From Candidatus Desulfatibia profunda (GTDB lineage: Bacteria > Desulfobacterota > Desulfobacteria > Desulfobacterales > UBA11574): 41,024 nucleotides of DNA. The stretch's first letter is position 1; each line of letters opens with the position of its first letter. Shown here piece by piece: positions 5,000 to 13,944 of this stretch. A program made the position numbers and the translations under genes. The notes under the pieces were generated by a model. That model was not told the origin of the DNA, ran no database searches, and saw nothing but the letters and a program-made list of their open reading frames with translations. The stretch is taken from assembly GCA_014382665.1 (NCBI GenBank), contig JACNJH010000125.1:1-41024 (forward strand). The letters run 5' to 3'.

Positions 5000-5430
5000 A
5001 TCCCTTGATATATAAAGTTATTTTTCGTGAAATGCTGTTTATATCGGTTCTCAAAATTCCGTTCCGATTCAATGCGGAGTTATTCAAAAGATTGTTTCGG
5101 CACACTAAAACGGTTGGCCGGTTTGCCCGTTGGCCAGTTGGCCCGTACATAAATGAAAACCGGCAAACCGGACACGGGCAAACGGGTAAACCGTTATAAT
5201 AATGCAATAGTCTGTTCGTTCCTTAGGGTTTGTTCAATCGGAACATATTTATGAGAACTACGATAAAGCAAAATGCAAATGACCAAGGAGTTCATGGTTC
5301 AGGGTTCAACGTTGAACGGGATAACCAAAAGAATATGTTCTTTTTTATTGATATATTTGGATTTAAAATGGTATGAGTTCATTTTAAAATCGCCTTTACC
5401 TTTGACAACCTCCTTAAATACGAGAACAAA
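5000..5430. other. Intergenic region with inverted repeats between pyrF and selA
   Basis: No gene is supported. A nested inverted repeat is built from AACGGTT/AACCGTT (5109-5115 and 5189-5195) and GTTTGCCCGT/ACGGGCAAAC (5121-5130 and 5174-5183), with many shuffled copies of GGTT, GCCCG and GGCC words between. A perfect 14-base palindrome GTTCAACGTTGAAC lies at 5304-5317 within a GTTCA-rich stretch. The promoters of the divergent genes must lie here, but none stands out. Confidence 0.6.
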
Positions 5431-6852
5431 ATGGGAGTAGACCAAAAACAGCAGGCCCTGCTTAGAATGCTTCCCGGCGTGGATCGCGTGCTGGAACTGG
5501 CCAAACCGGACCCTTTTTTCGAAAATATCCCCAAATCGGTCCTGGTGCGCTCGGTGCGCGCCGCGGTTGAAGATCTGCGCCGGGCGATTCTGGACAACAG
5601 CCCGGACATCGACGCCACCAACCTGACCGACGCCCTGGTCCTGGGAAAGGTCAAAACTAGCGTCAAAGCAGCCATCAGACCCAATCTGCGCCGGCTCATC
5701 AACGCCACCGGCGTGGTGGTGCATACCAACCTGGGCCGGTCGCTGCTCCCGGCCGATGCAATTGAAAATCTGGTGACCATCGCCGGCCGTTACTCGAACC
5801 TGGAGTTCGACCTGCTCAAAGGGGCCCGCGGCTCGCGCTACAGCAACGTTGAAGATATTTTGTGCGAAGTCAGCGGCGCTGAAAGCGCCATGGTGGTAAA
5901 CAACAATGCCGGCGCCGTCCTGCTGAGTCTGAATACCATAGCAAATGGCAAAACGGTCATCGTGTCCAGGGGAGAACTGATCGAAATCGGCGGCGCCTTC
6001 AGAATTCCGGATGTCATGGCCAAAAGCGGCGGCATTTTAAAAGAGGTCGGCACCACCAACCGTACCCACCTTAAAGACTACGAAAGCGCCATTGAAAACG
6101 ATACCGGCCTGTTTTTGAAGGTTCATACCAGCAATTACAGCATCGTCGGGTTTACGGCCCAAGTCTCTTTAAAGGAACTGGTGGACCTGGGCGCAAAATA
6201 TCAGATTCCGGTGATGGAGGATCTCGGTTCGGGAACGTTTATCGATTTTTCCAGATACGGCCTGATAAAGGAGCCCACCGTGCAGGAGTCCGTAGCCGCA
6301 GGCGCCGACGTTATCACCTTCAGCGGCGACAAGCTTTTGGGCGGCCCCCAGGCCGGCATCATCGTCGGCAAGCAGGAGATCCTGGACAACATCAAAAAAA
6401 ATCCCCTAACCCGCGCCCTGCGGATCGACAAACTGACCCTGGCCGCCCTGGAGATCACCCTGCGCCACTACAGAGACCCGGACAAGGCCGTCGATTCCAT
6501 TCCGACCTTGCGCATGTTAACGCTGCCGTTTGCTGATATCGAAACCAAAGCCAGACAACTAAAGACCCTGCTGGAACATATCGGCGACGGGCGCCTGCAG
6601 GTTCAACTCCTCGACATGGCCTCAACGGCCGGCGGCGGCGCGCTTCCGCTGCTGAATCTTCCCAGCAAAGGCCTGGGCATCAACGTGCAGGGAATTTCCC
6701 CGAATGCCCTTGAAAAGACCTTGCGCGAAAACGAGCCGCCCATTATCGGCCGGATCGAAGAAGACACCTTCATGCTGGATTTAAGAACGGTCCAGGATGA
6801 TGAACTTGCAATCATAAAGGATGTCTTCGAAAAGCTTTTAAAAAACCATTGA
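5431..6852 (+). CDS. selA: L-seryl-tRNA(Sec) selenium transferase
   Basis: A PLP enzyme that converts seryl-tRNA(Sec) to selenocysteinyl-tRNA(Sec) with selenophosphate. It is full length (473 residues). The SelA N-terminus LLRMLPGVDRVLE, the core INATGVVVHTNLGRSLL, the AESAMVVNNNAGAV loop and the SGDKLLGGPQAGIIVG segment are all present; Lys301 in that segment is the PLP-binding lysine. This implies that the organism makes selenoproteins. The usual partner selB does not follow; the next gene is the GGDEF/TPR protein 19 bases downstream. The ribosome binding site is weak. Confidence 0.95.
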   Translation: MGVDQKQQALLRMLPGVDRVLELAKPDPFFENIPKSVLVRSVRAAVEDLRRAILDNSPDIDATNLTDALVLGKVKTSVKAAIRPNLRRLINATGVVVHTNLGRSLLPADAIENLVTIAGRYSNLEFDLLKGARGSRYSNVEDILCEVSGAESAMVVNNNAGAVLLSLNTIANGKTVIVSRGELIEIGGAFRIPDVMAKSGGILKEVGTTNRTHLKDYESAIENDTGLFLKVHTSNYSIVGFTAQVSLKELVDLGAKYQIPVMEDLGSGTFIDFSRYGLIKEPTVQESVAAGADVITFSGDKLLGGPQAGIIVGKQEILDNIKKNPLTRALRIDKLTLAALEITLRHYRDPDKAVDSIPTLRMLTLPFADIETKARQLKTLLEHIGDGRLQVQLLDMASTAGGGALPLLNLPSKGLGINVQGISPNALEKTLRENEPPIIGRIEEDTFMLDLRTVQDDELAIIKDVFEKLLKNH

Positions 6853-6871
6853 AACGGTAAAGGACCGCAAC

Positions 6872-8212
6872 ATGACCCCAGATCAGAAAAGCTTGTTCCG
6901 CAGTCATAGTACCAGCCAGGAGTTCTTGTTTTGCAAAGCCGATGCAAAGCCTGCCGACGGCCCGGCCGAGGACGCGGCACCGGTTGAATTGGGCAAACTG
7001 ACAAAAGCGTTTCCGGATATTCTTGCCGGAAAAGCATTTCGCGATCAGGCCATGGCCGGACTGGACGGTTCCTCAAAGTTTGTGGCCCTGGCGGTTCGCA
7101 TTGACGGTTCAGGTCAAACCGACCCTGCCGGCAGAAGCAAGCCGGCCGCCGATGCTCGCATGGCAGTCGCCAAAACCATCGACACTGTGTGTAAAAGCGC
7201 AAACGGAATTTGGGGGCTGCTTGACGGCGACATCTTTGGATGCTTTTTTCCTGATAACGACGAATCCAAGGCCCTGGAACTTGTCAAAAGCATCAAAACC
7301 TATCTGGCCGAACGCGGCAGCCGGACCGTCTCAATCGGAATCGCCGTATATCCCTTGATCGACTTTCTCAAGGCTCAGGTCTTAGACAACGTCCGCAAAG
7401 CCCTTGATCATGCGGCGTTCTTCGGTCCGGGCAGTTCGGCTTTATTCGATGCCGTCAGCTTAAACATCAGCGGCGATACGTTTTACCAGAAAAAAGACAT
7501 TGACGGGGCCATCGCAGAATTCAAGACAGCCCTGCGACTGGACCCGTCCAATGTAAACGTCCACAACAGCCTGGGCGTATGTTACGGTGTTCTGGGTGAT
7601 TTTAAAAGGGCCGAAGCAGAATTTGAAGAAACCATCCGCCTGGACCCCGCCGAGACCATGGCAATATACAACCTCGGCCTCGTATACCTGCTGACGAATA
7701 ACAAGAAAAAAGCACTGGAATATTTTCTGAAAGCGCGGGAGCAGGCAGAGGATGTCTTCGAGGTTGCCTTTCAAACCGGAAAACTGTATCTGGAAATGGG
7801 AAAACCCGAAGAAGGCAAACGATTCCTTGAAAAAGCCGTCAGCCTCAAACCGGAATCAGGGCTCGCCTTTCGTTTTCTGGGTGAATGTTGCGCTGCCATG
7901 AATCTTACCGCTGAAGCGGTATCGGCCTACAAAACGGCCATCCGCCAAAATCCCAACGATGCCGATTCGCTCTCGGCCTTAGGATACCTGTTCGACCTTC
8001 AGGGTGAAAATCCTGAAATTACCACGATATTTTGCCAGCAAAGCATAGATATTTCACCTGAAAACAGCCTTTTCAGGTACAGGCTCGGCAGCCTTTATTT
8101 AAAGCGAAATTTGCTCAAAGAAGCCCTGGAACAGTTTCAAAAGGCAGATGAGTTGGGGCATGACGCCAAAAAAATCATCAAAAAAGTTCGAAACCTGATG
8201 CAGGCAGTATAA
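6872..8212 (+). CDS. Degenerate GGDEF-like domain plus TPR repeats
   Basis: A 446-residue protein. Residues about 70-185 resemble a diguanylate cyclase domain, ending in VSIGIAVYP, but the active-site loop reads DGDIFGCFFP instead of GGDEF, so it is unlikely to make c-di-GMP. From about residue 195 there are five to seven tetratricopeptide repeats (for example AIAEFKTALRLDPSNVNVH, AEAEFEETIRLDPAETMAI), a protein-binding scaffold. No signal peptide. AAAGGA precedes the ATG. It sits between selA and gmhA, and gmhA starts four bases after it, so it is probably cotranscribed. Its role is unknown. Confidence 0.75.
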   Translation: MTPDQKSLFRSHSTSQEFLFCKADAKPADGPAEDAAPVELGKLTKAFPDILAGKAFRDQAMAGLDGSSKFVALAVRIDGSGQTDPAGRSKPAADARMAVAKTIDTVCKSANGIWGLLDGDIFGCFFPDNDESKALELVKSIKTYLAERGSRTVSIGIAVYPLIDFLKAQVLDNVRKALDHAAFFGPGSSALFDAVSLNISGDTFYQKKDIDGAIAEFKTALRLDPSNVNVHNSLGVCYGVLGDFKRAEAEFEETIRLDPAETMAIYNLGLVYLLTNNKKKALEYFLKAREQAEDVFEVAFQTGKLYLEMGKPEEGKRFLEKAVSLKPESGLAFRFLGECCAAMNLTAEAVSAYKTAIRQNPNDADSLSALGYLFDLQGENPEITTIFCQQSIDISPENSLFRYRLGSLYLKRNLLKEALEQFQKADELGHDAKKIIKKVRNLMQAV

Positions 8213-8215
8213 ACC

Positions 8216-8791
8216 ATGAAAGAAATTATCTTGAACGTGCTTCGGGAAAGCCTCGAAGTCAAAGAAAAATTCATAAAAGACAATATCGACCTTATCCAAA
8301 AAGCGGCCGACAGGCTGGCGACTTGCATCGCCTCCGGGCACAAGGTTCTGCTTTTCGGCAACGGCGGCAGTGCCGCAGATGCCCAGCACATTGCCGCGGA
8401 ATTTGTTAACCGGTTCCAGATTGAACGGCCGCCGCTGGCGGCGATCGCCTTGACCACCGACACATCGATCATCACCAGCATCGCCAATGACTATCATTTT
8501 GATCAAATTTTCTCAAAACAGGTCAGAGCCCTGGGTCAAAAGGACGATGTCGCCATCGGCATCAGTACCAGCGGCGGTTCCCGCAACGTCCTCGAGGCCG
8601 TCCATGCCGCCCAGGATATCGGCATGTTCACCATCGGCCTGACGGGCCGCGGCGGCAAGCTGGCCGAATGTGCCGATCTGGTATTCAGGGTGCCATCAGA
8701 CACAACCGCCAGGATTCAGGAAGCGCACATCACCCTGGGGCATCTGTTGTGCGATCTTCTGGAACGGATACTGTTTCCCGAATTATTATGA
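8216..8791 (+). CDS. gmhA: Sedoheptulose-7-phosphate isomerase (phosphoheptose isomerase)
   Basis: First step of ADP-heptose synthesis for the LPS inner core: sedoheptulose 7-phosphate to heptose 7-phosphate. The SIS-domain motifs FGNGGSAADAQHIAAEF, STSGGSRNVLEAV and the C-terminal QEAHITLGHLLCDLLE are all typical. The 191-residue length matches the family. Its presence indicates a Gram-negative envelope. It overlaps the following gene by ATGA, indicating translational coupling. Confidence 0.94.
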   Translation: MKEIILNVLRESLEVKEKFIKDNIDLIQKAADRLATCIASGHKVLLFGNGGSAADAQHIAAEFVNRFQIERPPLAAIALTTDTSIITSIANDYHFDQIFSKQVRALGQKDDVAIGISTSGGSRNVLEAVHAAQDIGMFTIGLTGRGGKLAECADLVFRVPSDTTARIQEAHITLGHLLCDLLERILFPELL

Positions 8792-9732
8792 AGAAACGTT
8801 TTAAACCCATTGACCTCAGCCGCGTCAAAACCTACCCGCTTTCCCAGCGGAGCAGCAAAGTATCCACGGCGGACTTTGCCCGGGTCTGGCAAAAGGGGGC
8901 CGGCTTTGCGGACTTTTTTGACAGTCTGCCCGACATACTGGCCGGCAGCCACCTCAAGGCGGTTGTAGCGGCCATTGTCACCGCCTTCCAAAACAAAAAA
9001 ACCGTTGTTTTTGCAATGGGAGCCCATGTCATCAAAGTAGGCCTGAACCCGATTGTCATCGACTTGATGGAGCGCGGCATTATTACCGCTGTTGCCATGA
9101 ACGGCGCCGGTATTATTCACGATCTTGAACTTGCCATGATCGGACACACCTCGGAAGATGTCGCCGCATCCATCGAAAACGGCAGCTTTGGTATGGTTCG
9201 TGAAACCTGCGCCTTTTTAAATGATGCCGTTCAGCAGGCCGGACACCAATCGGCCGGCCTGGGCGAAACCATCGGTGCGTCCATCATCGCCAACAACCTT
9301 CCGCATGCAAACCAAAGCATCCTGGCAGCAGGCGCCCGCCTGGGAATACCTGTCACGGTCCATGTCGCCATTGGAACAGACATCCTGCATATGCATCCCG
9401 GTTTTGATGCCGAAGCCACCGGCCGGGCCTCCCACAGGGATTTTCGGACACTGGCAGCGATCATTGCCACCCTGGAACAAGGAGTTTACCTGAACGTGGG
9501 ATCGGCGGTCATACTCCCGGAAGTTTTTCTAAAGGCCCTGACGGTTGCCCGCAACCTGGGGCATACCCTGACAACCTTCACGACAGTAAACATGGATTTT
9601 ATCCGGCATTACCGCCCCGCAACCAATGTGGTCGACCGGCCCACGGCCCAGGGAGGACAAGGGTTCAATCTGACCGGCCATCACGAAATCATGCTGCCGC
9701 TGATTGCCGCCGGGCTTATCGAACAGCTTTAG
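8788..9732 (+). CDS. Deoxyhypusine-synthase-like protein of unknown function
   Basis: A 314-residue protein. The N-terminal half has the NAD-binding features of the deoxyhypusine synthase fold: TVVFAMGAHVIKVGLNPIV, a G-x-x-T-A-V-A-M-N-G-A-G strand and the GIIHDLELAMIGHT segment. Bacteria lack hypusinated eIF5A, and the C-terminus (TAQGGQGFNLTGHHEIMLP) lacks the usual catalytic-lysine region, so the reaction is unknown; bacterial relatives include homospermidine-synthase-like enzymes. It starts inside the gmhA stop (ATGA), so the two are tied in expression. The fold assignment is by motif only. Confidence 0.65.
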   Translation: MKKRFKPIDLSRVKTYPLSQRSSKVSTADFARVWQKGAGFADFFDSLPDILAGSHLKAVVAAIVTAFQNKKTVVFAMGAHVIKVGLNPIVIDLMERGIITAVAMNGAGIIHDLELAMIGHTSEDVAASIENGSFGMVRETCAFLNDAVQQAGHQSAGLGETIGASIIANNLPHANQSILAAGARLGIPVTVHVAIGTDILHMHPGFDAEATGRASHRDFRTLAAIIATLEQGVYLNVGSAVILPEVFLKALTVARNLGHTLTTFTTVNMDFIRHYRPATNVVDRPTAQGGQGFNLTGHHEIMLPLIAAGLIEQL

Positions 9733-9785
9733 CCCGAATATCTCATGAAATCTTTTCATCGATAATTAAGAAATAAATGATTCCA

Positions 9786-9820
9786 TTGAACACCTCAGAG
9801 GCATGAAATATCCGGGTTAG
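9786..9820 (+). repeat. Dispersed repeat, copy 1
   Basis: TTGAACACCTCAGAGGC followed by ATGAAATATCCGGGTTAG recurs almost unchanged on the minus strand at 29932-29966, and its second half again at 30303-30320. The element is intergenic here and shows no coding potential. It may be the end of a transposable element or a MITE. Confidence 0.6.
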
Positions 9821-9910
9821 TTATTAGCGCCTTGATTTAGACGTCTTGATGATTATTTTTTTTTAAATCGATTTGTTTCAGAGGGCTAAACACTTACGAC
9901 TCGATTAAGA

Positions 9911-9940
9911 TTGACATACGCGCATCTTTTTGGATAAAAG
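9911..9940 (+). promoter_or_regulatory. Promoter of the fmdB-like / hemC / cobA-hemD operon
   Basis: TTGACA (9911-9916), an 18-base spacer and TAAAAG (9935-9940), followed by AAGGAG (9959-9964) ten bases before the ATG at 9974. The rest of the 240-base gap holds dispersed repeat copy 1 and a T9 run (about 9857-9865) after weak dyad symmetry, possibly a terminator for the upstream operon. Confidence 0.55.
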
Positions 9941-9973
9941 ATCGTCCATTTATGTAGTAAGGAGAAAATTCTA

Positions 9974-10207
9974 ATGCCGATTTATGAGTATCGATGTGGT
10001 AAATGTGACAAAGTATTTGAGTATCTGGTCTTGAGCAGCAGTGAAGTTCCGAATTGCCCTGCTTGTCAAAGCAAAAAGGTCAATAAATTGATGTCTGCAC
10101 CCACTTTTTTCAGTAAAGGGAGCAGTGGTATGACCGAAAGGTCTTCTGCCGGCGCATCGTCCTGCAGCGGATGTGCAGCCACCAGCTGTACGAGTTGTAG
10201 CCACTGA
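9974..10207 (+). CDS. FmdB-type zinc ribbon protein
   Basis: A 77-residue protein starting MPIYEYRCGKCDKVFEYL and continuing CPACQSKKVNKLMSAPTF, the conserved FmdB/CxxC_CxxC_SSSS regulatory-protein family pattern with a four-Cys zinc ribbon. The tail is rich in Ser and Cys (SSCSGCAATSCTSC). FmdB was proposed as a regulator of amide/formamide genes, but most relatives are uncharacterised. The stop overlaps the hemC start (TGATG), and a promoter and strong ribosome binding site precede it, so it leads the haem operon. Confidence 0.85.
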   Translation: MPIYEYRCGKCDKVFEYLVLSSSEVPNCPACQSKKVNKLMSAPTFFSKGSSGMTERSSAGASSCSGCAATSCTSCSH

Positions 10208-11142
10208 TGGATCAAACCGTTTACATCGGAACCAGGGGAAGCAAGCTGGCGCTCTGGCAGGCCAACTGGGTCAAGTCGGCGCTTGAGGCCAAGCACCCTT
10301 TGCTAACGGCCGAACTGGTTATCATCAAGACCAAAGGCGATAAGATTCTCGACGTACCCCTTGCCAAGGTCGGCGGCAAAGGGCTTTTTGTCAAAGAGAT
10401 CGAGGATGCGCTCTTAGACGGCCGCATCGATCTGGCGGTCCACAGCATGAAGGACATGCCGGCCGAAATACCCGCAGGGTTGTGTATCGGCGCAATTCCC
10501 GAGCGCGAAGCCCCGCAGGATGTTCTGATTTCCAAAAACGGTCTGCCATTGGCTAAACTTGGTTCCGGAGCCTGTATCGGTACCAGCAGTCTCCGCCGGG
10601 CAGCCCAGCTTCTGCATGCAAGGCCGGATCTGGTGATAAAACCTTTGAGGGGCAACCTCGACACACGTCTTAAAAAACTCGAAACGGAAAATTTCGACGC
10701 CGTGGTGCTGGCGGCGGCCGGGGTCAAGCGCCTGGGTCTTGAAAACAGAATAACCCAATACCTGGACGAAACCGTCATGCTTCCGGCCGTGGGCCAGGGC
10801 GCCCTCTGTGTTGAAATCAGACAAAACGACCCGGCCGTTGAATCGATCGTCAGCGCGCTTGAACACCCCCGGACAAGGGCCGTGGTTATGGGCGAACGCG
10901 CCTTTTTAAACCGCCTCGAAGGCGGCTGCCAGGTTCCCGTGGCTGCCCACGGCAAGATTGAAAACACCAGGTTCACCCTTTGCGGGCTGGTGGCGTCCCT
11001 TGACGGAACAACCGTCATTAAAGACACGCTTTCAGGATCTTTAGATGCATCCGAAACCATCGGCATAAAACTTGCCGAGCGCCTGATTTCAAAGGGTGCC
11101 CAAGAAATCATAGCAACCCTTAAAGTCGTATCGAATCAATAA
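10207..11142 (+). CDS. hemC: Hydroxymethylbilane synthase (porphobilinogen deaminase)
   Basis: Joins four porphobilinogens into hydroxymethylbilane for haem, sirohaem and corrinoid synthesis. The N-terminal IGTRGSKLALWQA, the VHSMKDMPAEIP loop with the catalytic Asp, GTSSLRRAAQL and EGGCQVPVAA, in which Cys241 carries the dipyrromethane cofactor, are all present. Length 311 residues is normal. It overlaps the upstream fmdB-like gene by one base and the cobA-hemD gene starts two bases later, forming a tight operon. Confidence 0.96.
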   Translation: MDQTVYIGTRGSKLALWQANWVKSALEAKHPLLTAELVIIKTKGDKILDVPLAKVGGKGLFVKEIEDALLDGRIDLAVHSMKDMPAEIPAGLCIGAIPEREAPQDVLISKNGLPLAKLGSGACIGTSSLRRAAQLLHARPDLVIKPLRGNLDTRLKKLETENFDAVVLAAAGVKRLGLENRITQYLDETVMLPAVGQGALCVEIRQNDPAVESIVSALEHPRTRAVVMGERAFLNRLEGGCQVPVAAHGKIENTRFTLCGLVASLDGTTVIKDTLSGSLDASETIGIKLAERLISKGAQEIIATLKVVSNQ

Positions 11143-11143
11143 T

Positions 11144-12661
11144 ATGAAGGGAAAAGTCTATCTGGTGGGAGCCGGACCCGGCGATCCGGGATTGATTACC
11201 GTAAAAGGGCTGGAGTGTATTCAAAAAGCCGACGTTTTAATATACGACTTTCTGGCATCACCGCTCCTGCTGAAACACGCACCGGAGCATGCCGAGGTGA
11301 TCTATGTCGGTAAAAAAGGGGGAGATCATACCCTCTCCCAGGATAAAATCAACGCCCTGATCGTGACAAAAGCCCGACAGGGAGCATTGGTAACCCGTCT
11401 CAAGGGCGGCGACCCGTTTATCTTCGGCCGCGGTGGGGAAGAAGCCGAAGAACTGATCAAGGCCCAAGTTCCCTTTGAAATCGTACCCGGTGTCACCTCG
11501 GCCATTGCCGCCCCGGCCTATGCCGGCATCCCCCTGACCCACCGAAAATATACCTCCACGCTCGCCTTTGTGACCGGCCACGAAGACCCGACCAAGGAAG
11601 AATCGAATATCGACTGGGCCGCCCTTGCCAGAGGGATCGGAACCGTCGTTTTTTTGATGGGAGTTAAAAACCTGGCGCATATCGCCCGTCAGCTCATTGA
11701 CCACGGCCGGCGGCCCGATACGCCTGTGGCCCTGATTCGCTGGGGAACAACCCCCCGGCAAGTTACGGTTACCGGAACACTCGCTACCATTGTCGAGCAA
11801 GTGGCCGCAGCCGGTCTTAAGGCGCCTGCCATCATTGTTGTGGGCGATGTCGTCAAACTGCGAGAAAGCATGAAGTGGTTTGAAAAGCGCCCCTTGCTGG
11901 GAAAAACGGTGGTGGTAACCCGGTCGCGGGAACAGGCCAGCGAACTGGTGAACCGGCTGTCCGAATTAGGTGCCGAGTGTCTGGAGTTCCCGACGATTAA
12001 AGTGGTTCCGCCGCAAGACGCCGAACCCCTGGAAAGGGCCATTGAAAGGCTTTCATCGTACGACTGGCTGGTCTTTACCAGTGTCAACGGAGTCAACTTC
12101 TTTTTTGAGCGTCTCTTTGCCAAAAATAAAGACGTGCGCGCCCTGCACAACATGCGAACAGCGGTCATCGGTCCGGCAACCGGCGCCAGACTCTTAGCTT
12201 TCGGGCTGACCAGCGATATCGTCCCTGAAAGCTATCGCGCCGAGTCCGTCGTCGAGGCCTTTGCCGCTGAAGACATCAAAGGGAAAAAGATCCTGCTGCC
12301 GCGGGCAAAGGAAGCCAGACCGGTTCTGCCGGTAGAATTGACAAAGATGGGAGCTGTCGTCGACGAGGTCACGGCCTATGAGACGCAAACGGCCGGCGAC
12401 CATGCCGATCACCTCTTATCCCGGCTTAAAGCAGGCACCATCGATCTTTTAACCTTTACAAGTTCATCGACCGTCAAAAATTTCCAGGCCCTCCTGTCCC
12501 CCGGATCGTCGAAACTTTTGATGAAAGACATCACCGTTGCCGCCATAGGACCCATCACCGCCGAAACCGCAAAGAAGCTGGGTTTCAAGGTCGACATCAT
12601 TGCCGAATCGTATACCATCCCGGGGTTATGTGAAGCCATCCGGAAGTATTATCAGCAGTAA
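11144..12661 (+). CDS. cobA-hemD: Fused uroporphyrinogen-III C-methyltransferase and uroporphyrinogen-III synthase
   Basis: A 505-residue two-domain enzyme. Residues 1 to about 245 are a SUMT methylase: [34 protein letters not shown] (SAM-binding) and [18 protein letters not shown]. From about residue 250 comes HemD, starting [16 protein letters not shown], with [14 protein letters not shown] and [12 protein letters not shown]. Together they turn hydroxymethylbilane into uroporphyrinogen III and methylate it to precorrin-2, the branch point to sirohaem and cobalamin. This fusion is common in Desulfobacterota and Firmicutes. It lies directly after hemC. Confidence 0.95.
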   Translation: MKGKVYLVGAGPGDPGLITVKGLECIQKADVLIYDFLASPLLLKHAPEHAEVIYVGKKGGDHTLSQDKINALIVTKARQGALVTRLKGGDPFIFGRGGEEAEELIKAQVPFEIVPGVTSAIAAPAYAGIPLTHRKYTSTLAFVTGHEDPTKEESNIDWAALARGIGTVVFLMGVKNLAHIARQLIDHGRRPDTPVALIRWGTTPRQVTVTGTLATIVEQVAAAGLKAPAIIVVGDVVKLRESMKWFEKRPLLGKTVVVTRSREQASELVNRLSELGAECLEFPTIKVVPPQDAEPLERAIERLSSYDWLVFTSVNGVNFFFERLFAKNKDVRALHNMRTAVIGPATGARLLAFGLTSDIVPESYRAESVVEAFAAEDIKGKKILLPRAKEARPVLPVELTKMGAVVDEVTAYETQTAGDHADHLLSRLKAGTIDLLTFTSSSTVKNFQALLSPGSSKLLMKDITVAAIGPITAETAKKLGFKVDIIAESYTIPGLCEAIRKYYQQ

Positions 12662-12774
12662 GCCATTGACCTTCTTATTGCTTTCGGTGTATCCTTATAA
12701 AGTTTGATCGTCGCTCGCCGACACCGCCGCAACCGATGGGCAATGCACTTGTTTTACAGGTTGAGGGAGCCGCC

Positions 12775-13944
12775 ATGGACCATTATCTCGATAAATTACC
12801 CGACTTTGTCGAAGCCATTAAAGCCATCAGGGAAACCGTCATTACCAACATTGTATTGATCGGCCAGGTACCTTCGCCGACATTCAAGGAAAAAAGACGC
12901 ACCCAGTTGTTCATGGAAAGACTGGCCGAATTTCAGGTCGACGAATGCACCACCGACGGCTATCGCAATCCCATCGGAATCATCAGGGGAGCTTCGGAAA
13001 CAAAGGCGCCGATTTTCGTCGTTGCCAACCTTGATACCGTCTTTCCAAAAGACATTGATCACTATTATACCATAAAAGAAAACACCATTACCGGTGCCGG
13101 CATCCTGGATAACTCCCTTGCCGCCGGTGTCCTGGTCTCATTGCCGGAAATATTCAGAAAATTAAACCTGCGTTTCGAATCGGACATTGTCCTGGCAGGT
13201 GTTATTCAATCCATCGGCAAGGGAAATTTGAGAGGCATCCGTCATCTTTTAAAAACCTGGAACACGCCGATCAGAGGTGCTGTCTGCATCGAAAGTGCCG
13301 AACTCGGCCGGCTCAGCTATTACTCCGACGGCATGATCCGATGTGAAGTGGAGTGCCACATTGCCACAACCAACGGGTGGGAGCACAAATTCAAACCGAA
13401 CGCCATCCTGATCATCCATGAAGTGATCAATCAGATCCAGAAACTGCGTTTGCCTCAAAAACCGCGCGCGCGGGTCATCTTCGGCAAAACTTTCGGTGGT
13501 ATCAAGCACGGCCTCATCGCCTACGATGCCATGCTGGGTTTTGAAATCCAAAGCGACTCCGACGAAATGGTAAAATCGATTTTCAGCGACATTAAAGATA
13601 TCGTCGACGGTATCAGCCACGAATATGAGGTCGACCTGAAGCTGAAAACCATCAGCAGCCTCACCGCCTCCCGGTTAAAATTCAACCATCCTTTAGTAAA
13701 AACGACCGTAGCGGTAATGAAAAAGCTGGGGATAGAACCGATCAGCGAGCCCTGCGAATCAGAACTTTCCATCTTTCTTGCCAACAATATACCGGCAGTT
13801 ACCCTCGGAATCACTCACGGCGAAAACCTGCACCAAATCGATGCCACCGTGGAAATCGAACCCATTTACAAGGGCATCGCCCAGATCATCGGCGTAATTA
13901 TGGCCATTGACAGCGGGGTATGCGATGAAAAGCAACTGGCTTGA
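12775..13944 (+). CDS. M20-family peptidase-like protein, probably catalytically impaired
   Basis: A 389-residue protein with the M20/M28-type fold signature (VANLDTVFP, GAGILDNSLAAG, CIESAELG, GITHGENLH). The first metal-ligand motif, normally H-x-D, reads N-L-D, and the catalytic Glu-Glu is replaced in VIQSIGKGNLRG, where active relatives have an EE-x-G pattern. Amidohydrolase activity is therefore doubtful; a binding or regulatory role is possible. GAGGGAG (12760-12768 region) precedes ATG 12775; an in-frame ATG at 12736 is less likely. It overlaps the start of gpgS by 20 bases, suggesting a shared function. Confidence 0.72.
   Translation: MDHYLDKLPDFVEAIKAIRETVITNIVLIGQVPSPTFKEKRRTQLFMERLAEFQVDECTTDGYRNPIGIIRGASETKAPIFVVANLDTVFPKDIDHYYTIKENTITGAGILDNSLAAGVLVSLPEIFRKLNLRFESDIVLAGVIQSIGKGNLRGIRHLLKTWNTPIRGAVCIESAELGRLSYYSDGMIRCEVECHIATTNGWEHKFKPNAILIIHEVINQIQKLRLPQKPRARVIFGKTFGGIKHGLIAYDAMLGFEIQSDSDEMVKSIFSDIKDIVDGISHEYEVDLKLKTISSLTASRLKFNHPLVKTTVAVMKKLGIEPISEPCESELSIFLANNIPAVTLGITHGENLHQIDATVEIEPIYKGIAQIIGVIMAIDSGVCDEKQLA

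Noticed and set aside
5402-5430. TTGACA at 5402 as the selA promoter
   Set aside because: It is 24 bases from the start codon, leaving no room for a -10 box and leader.
6603-7202. 199-residue minus-strand frame opposite selA and the TPR gene
   Set aside because: It crosses two well-supported plus-strand genes and has the Pro/Arg-rich composition of an antisense shadow.
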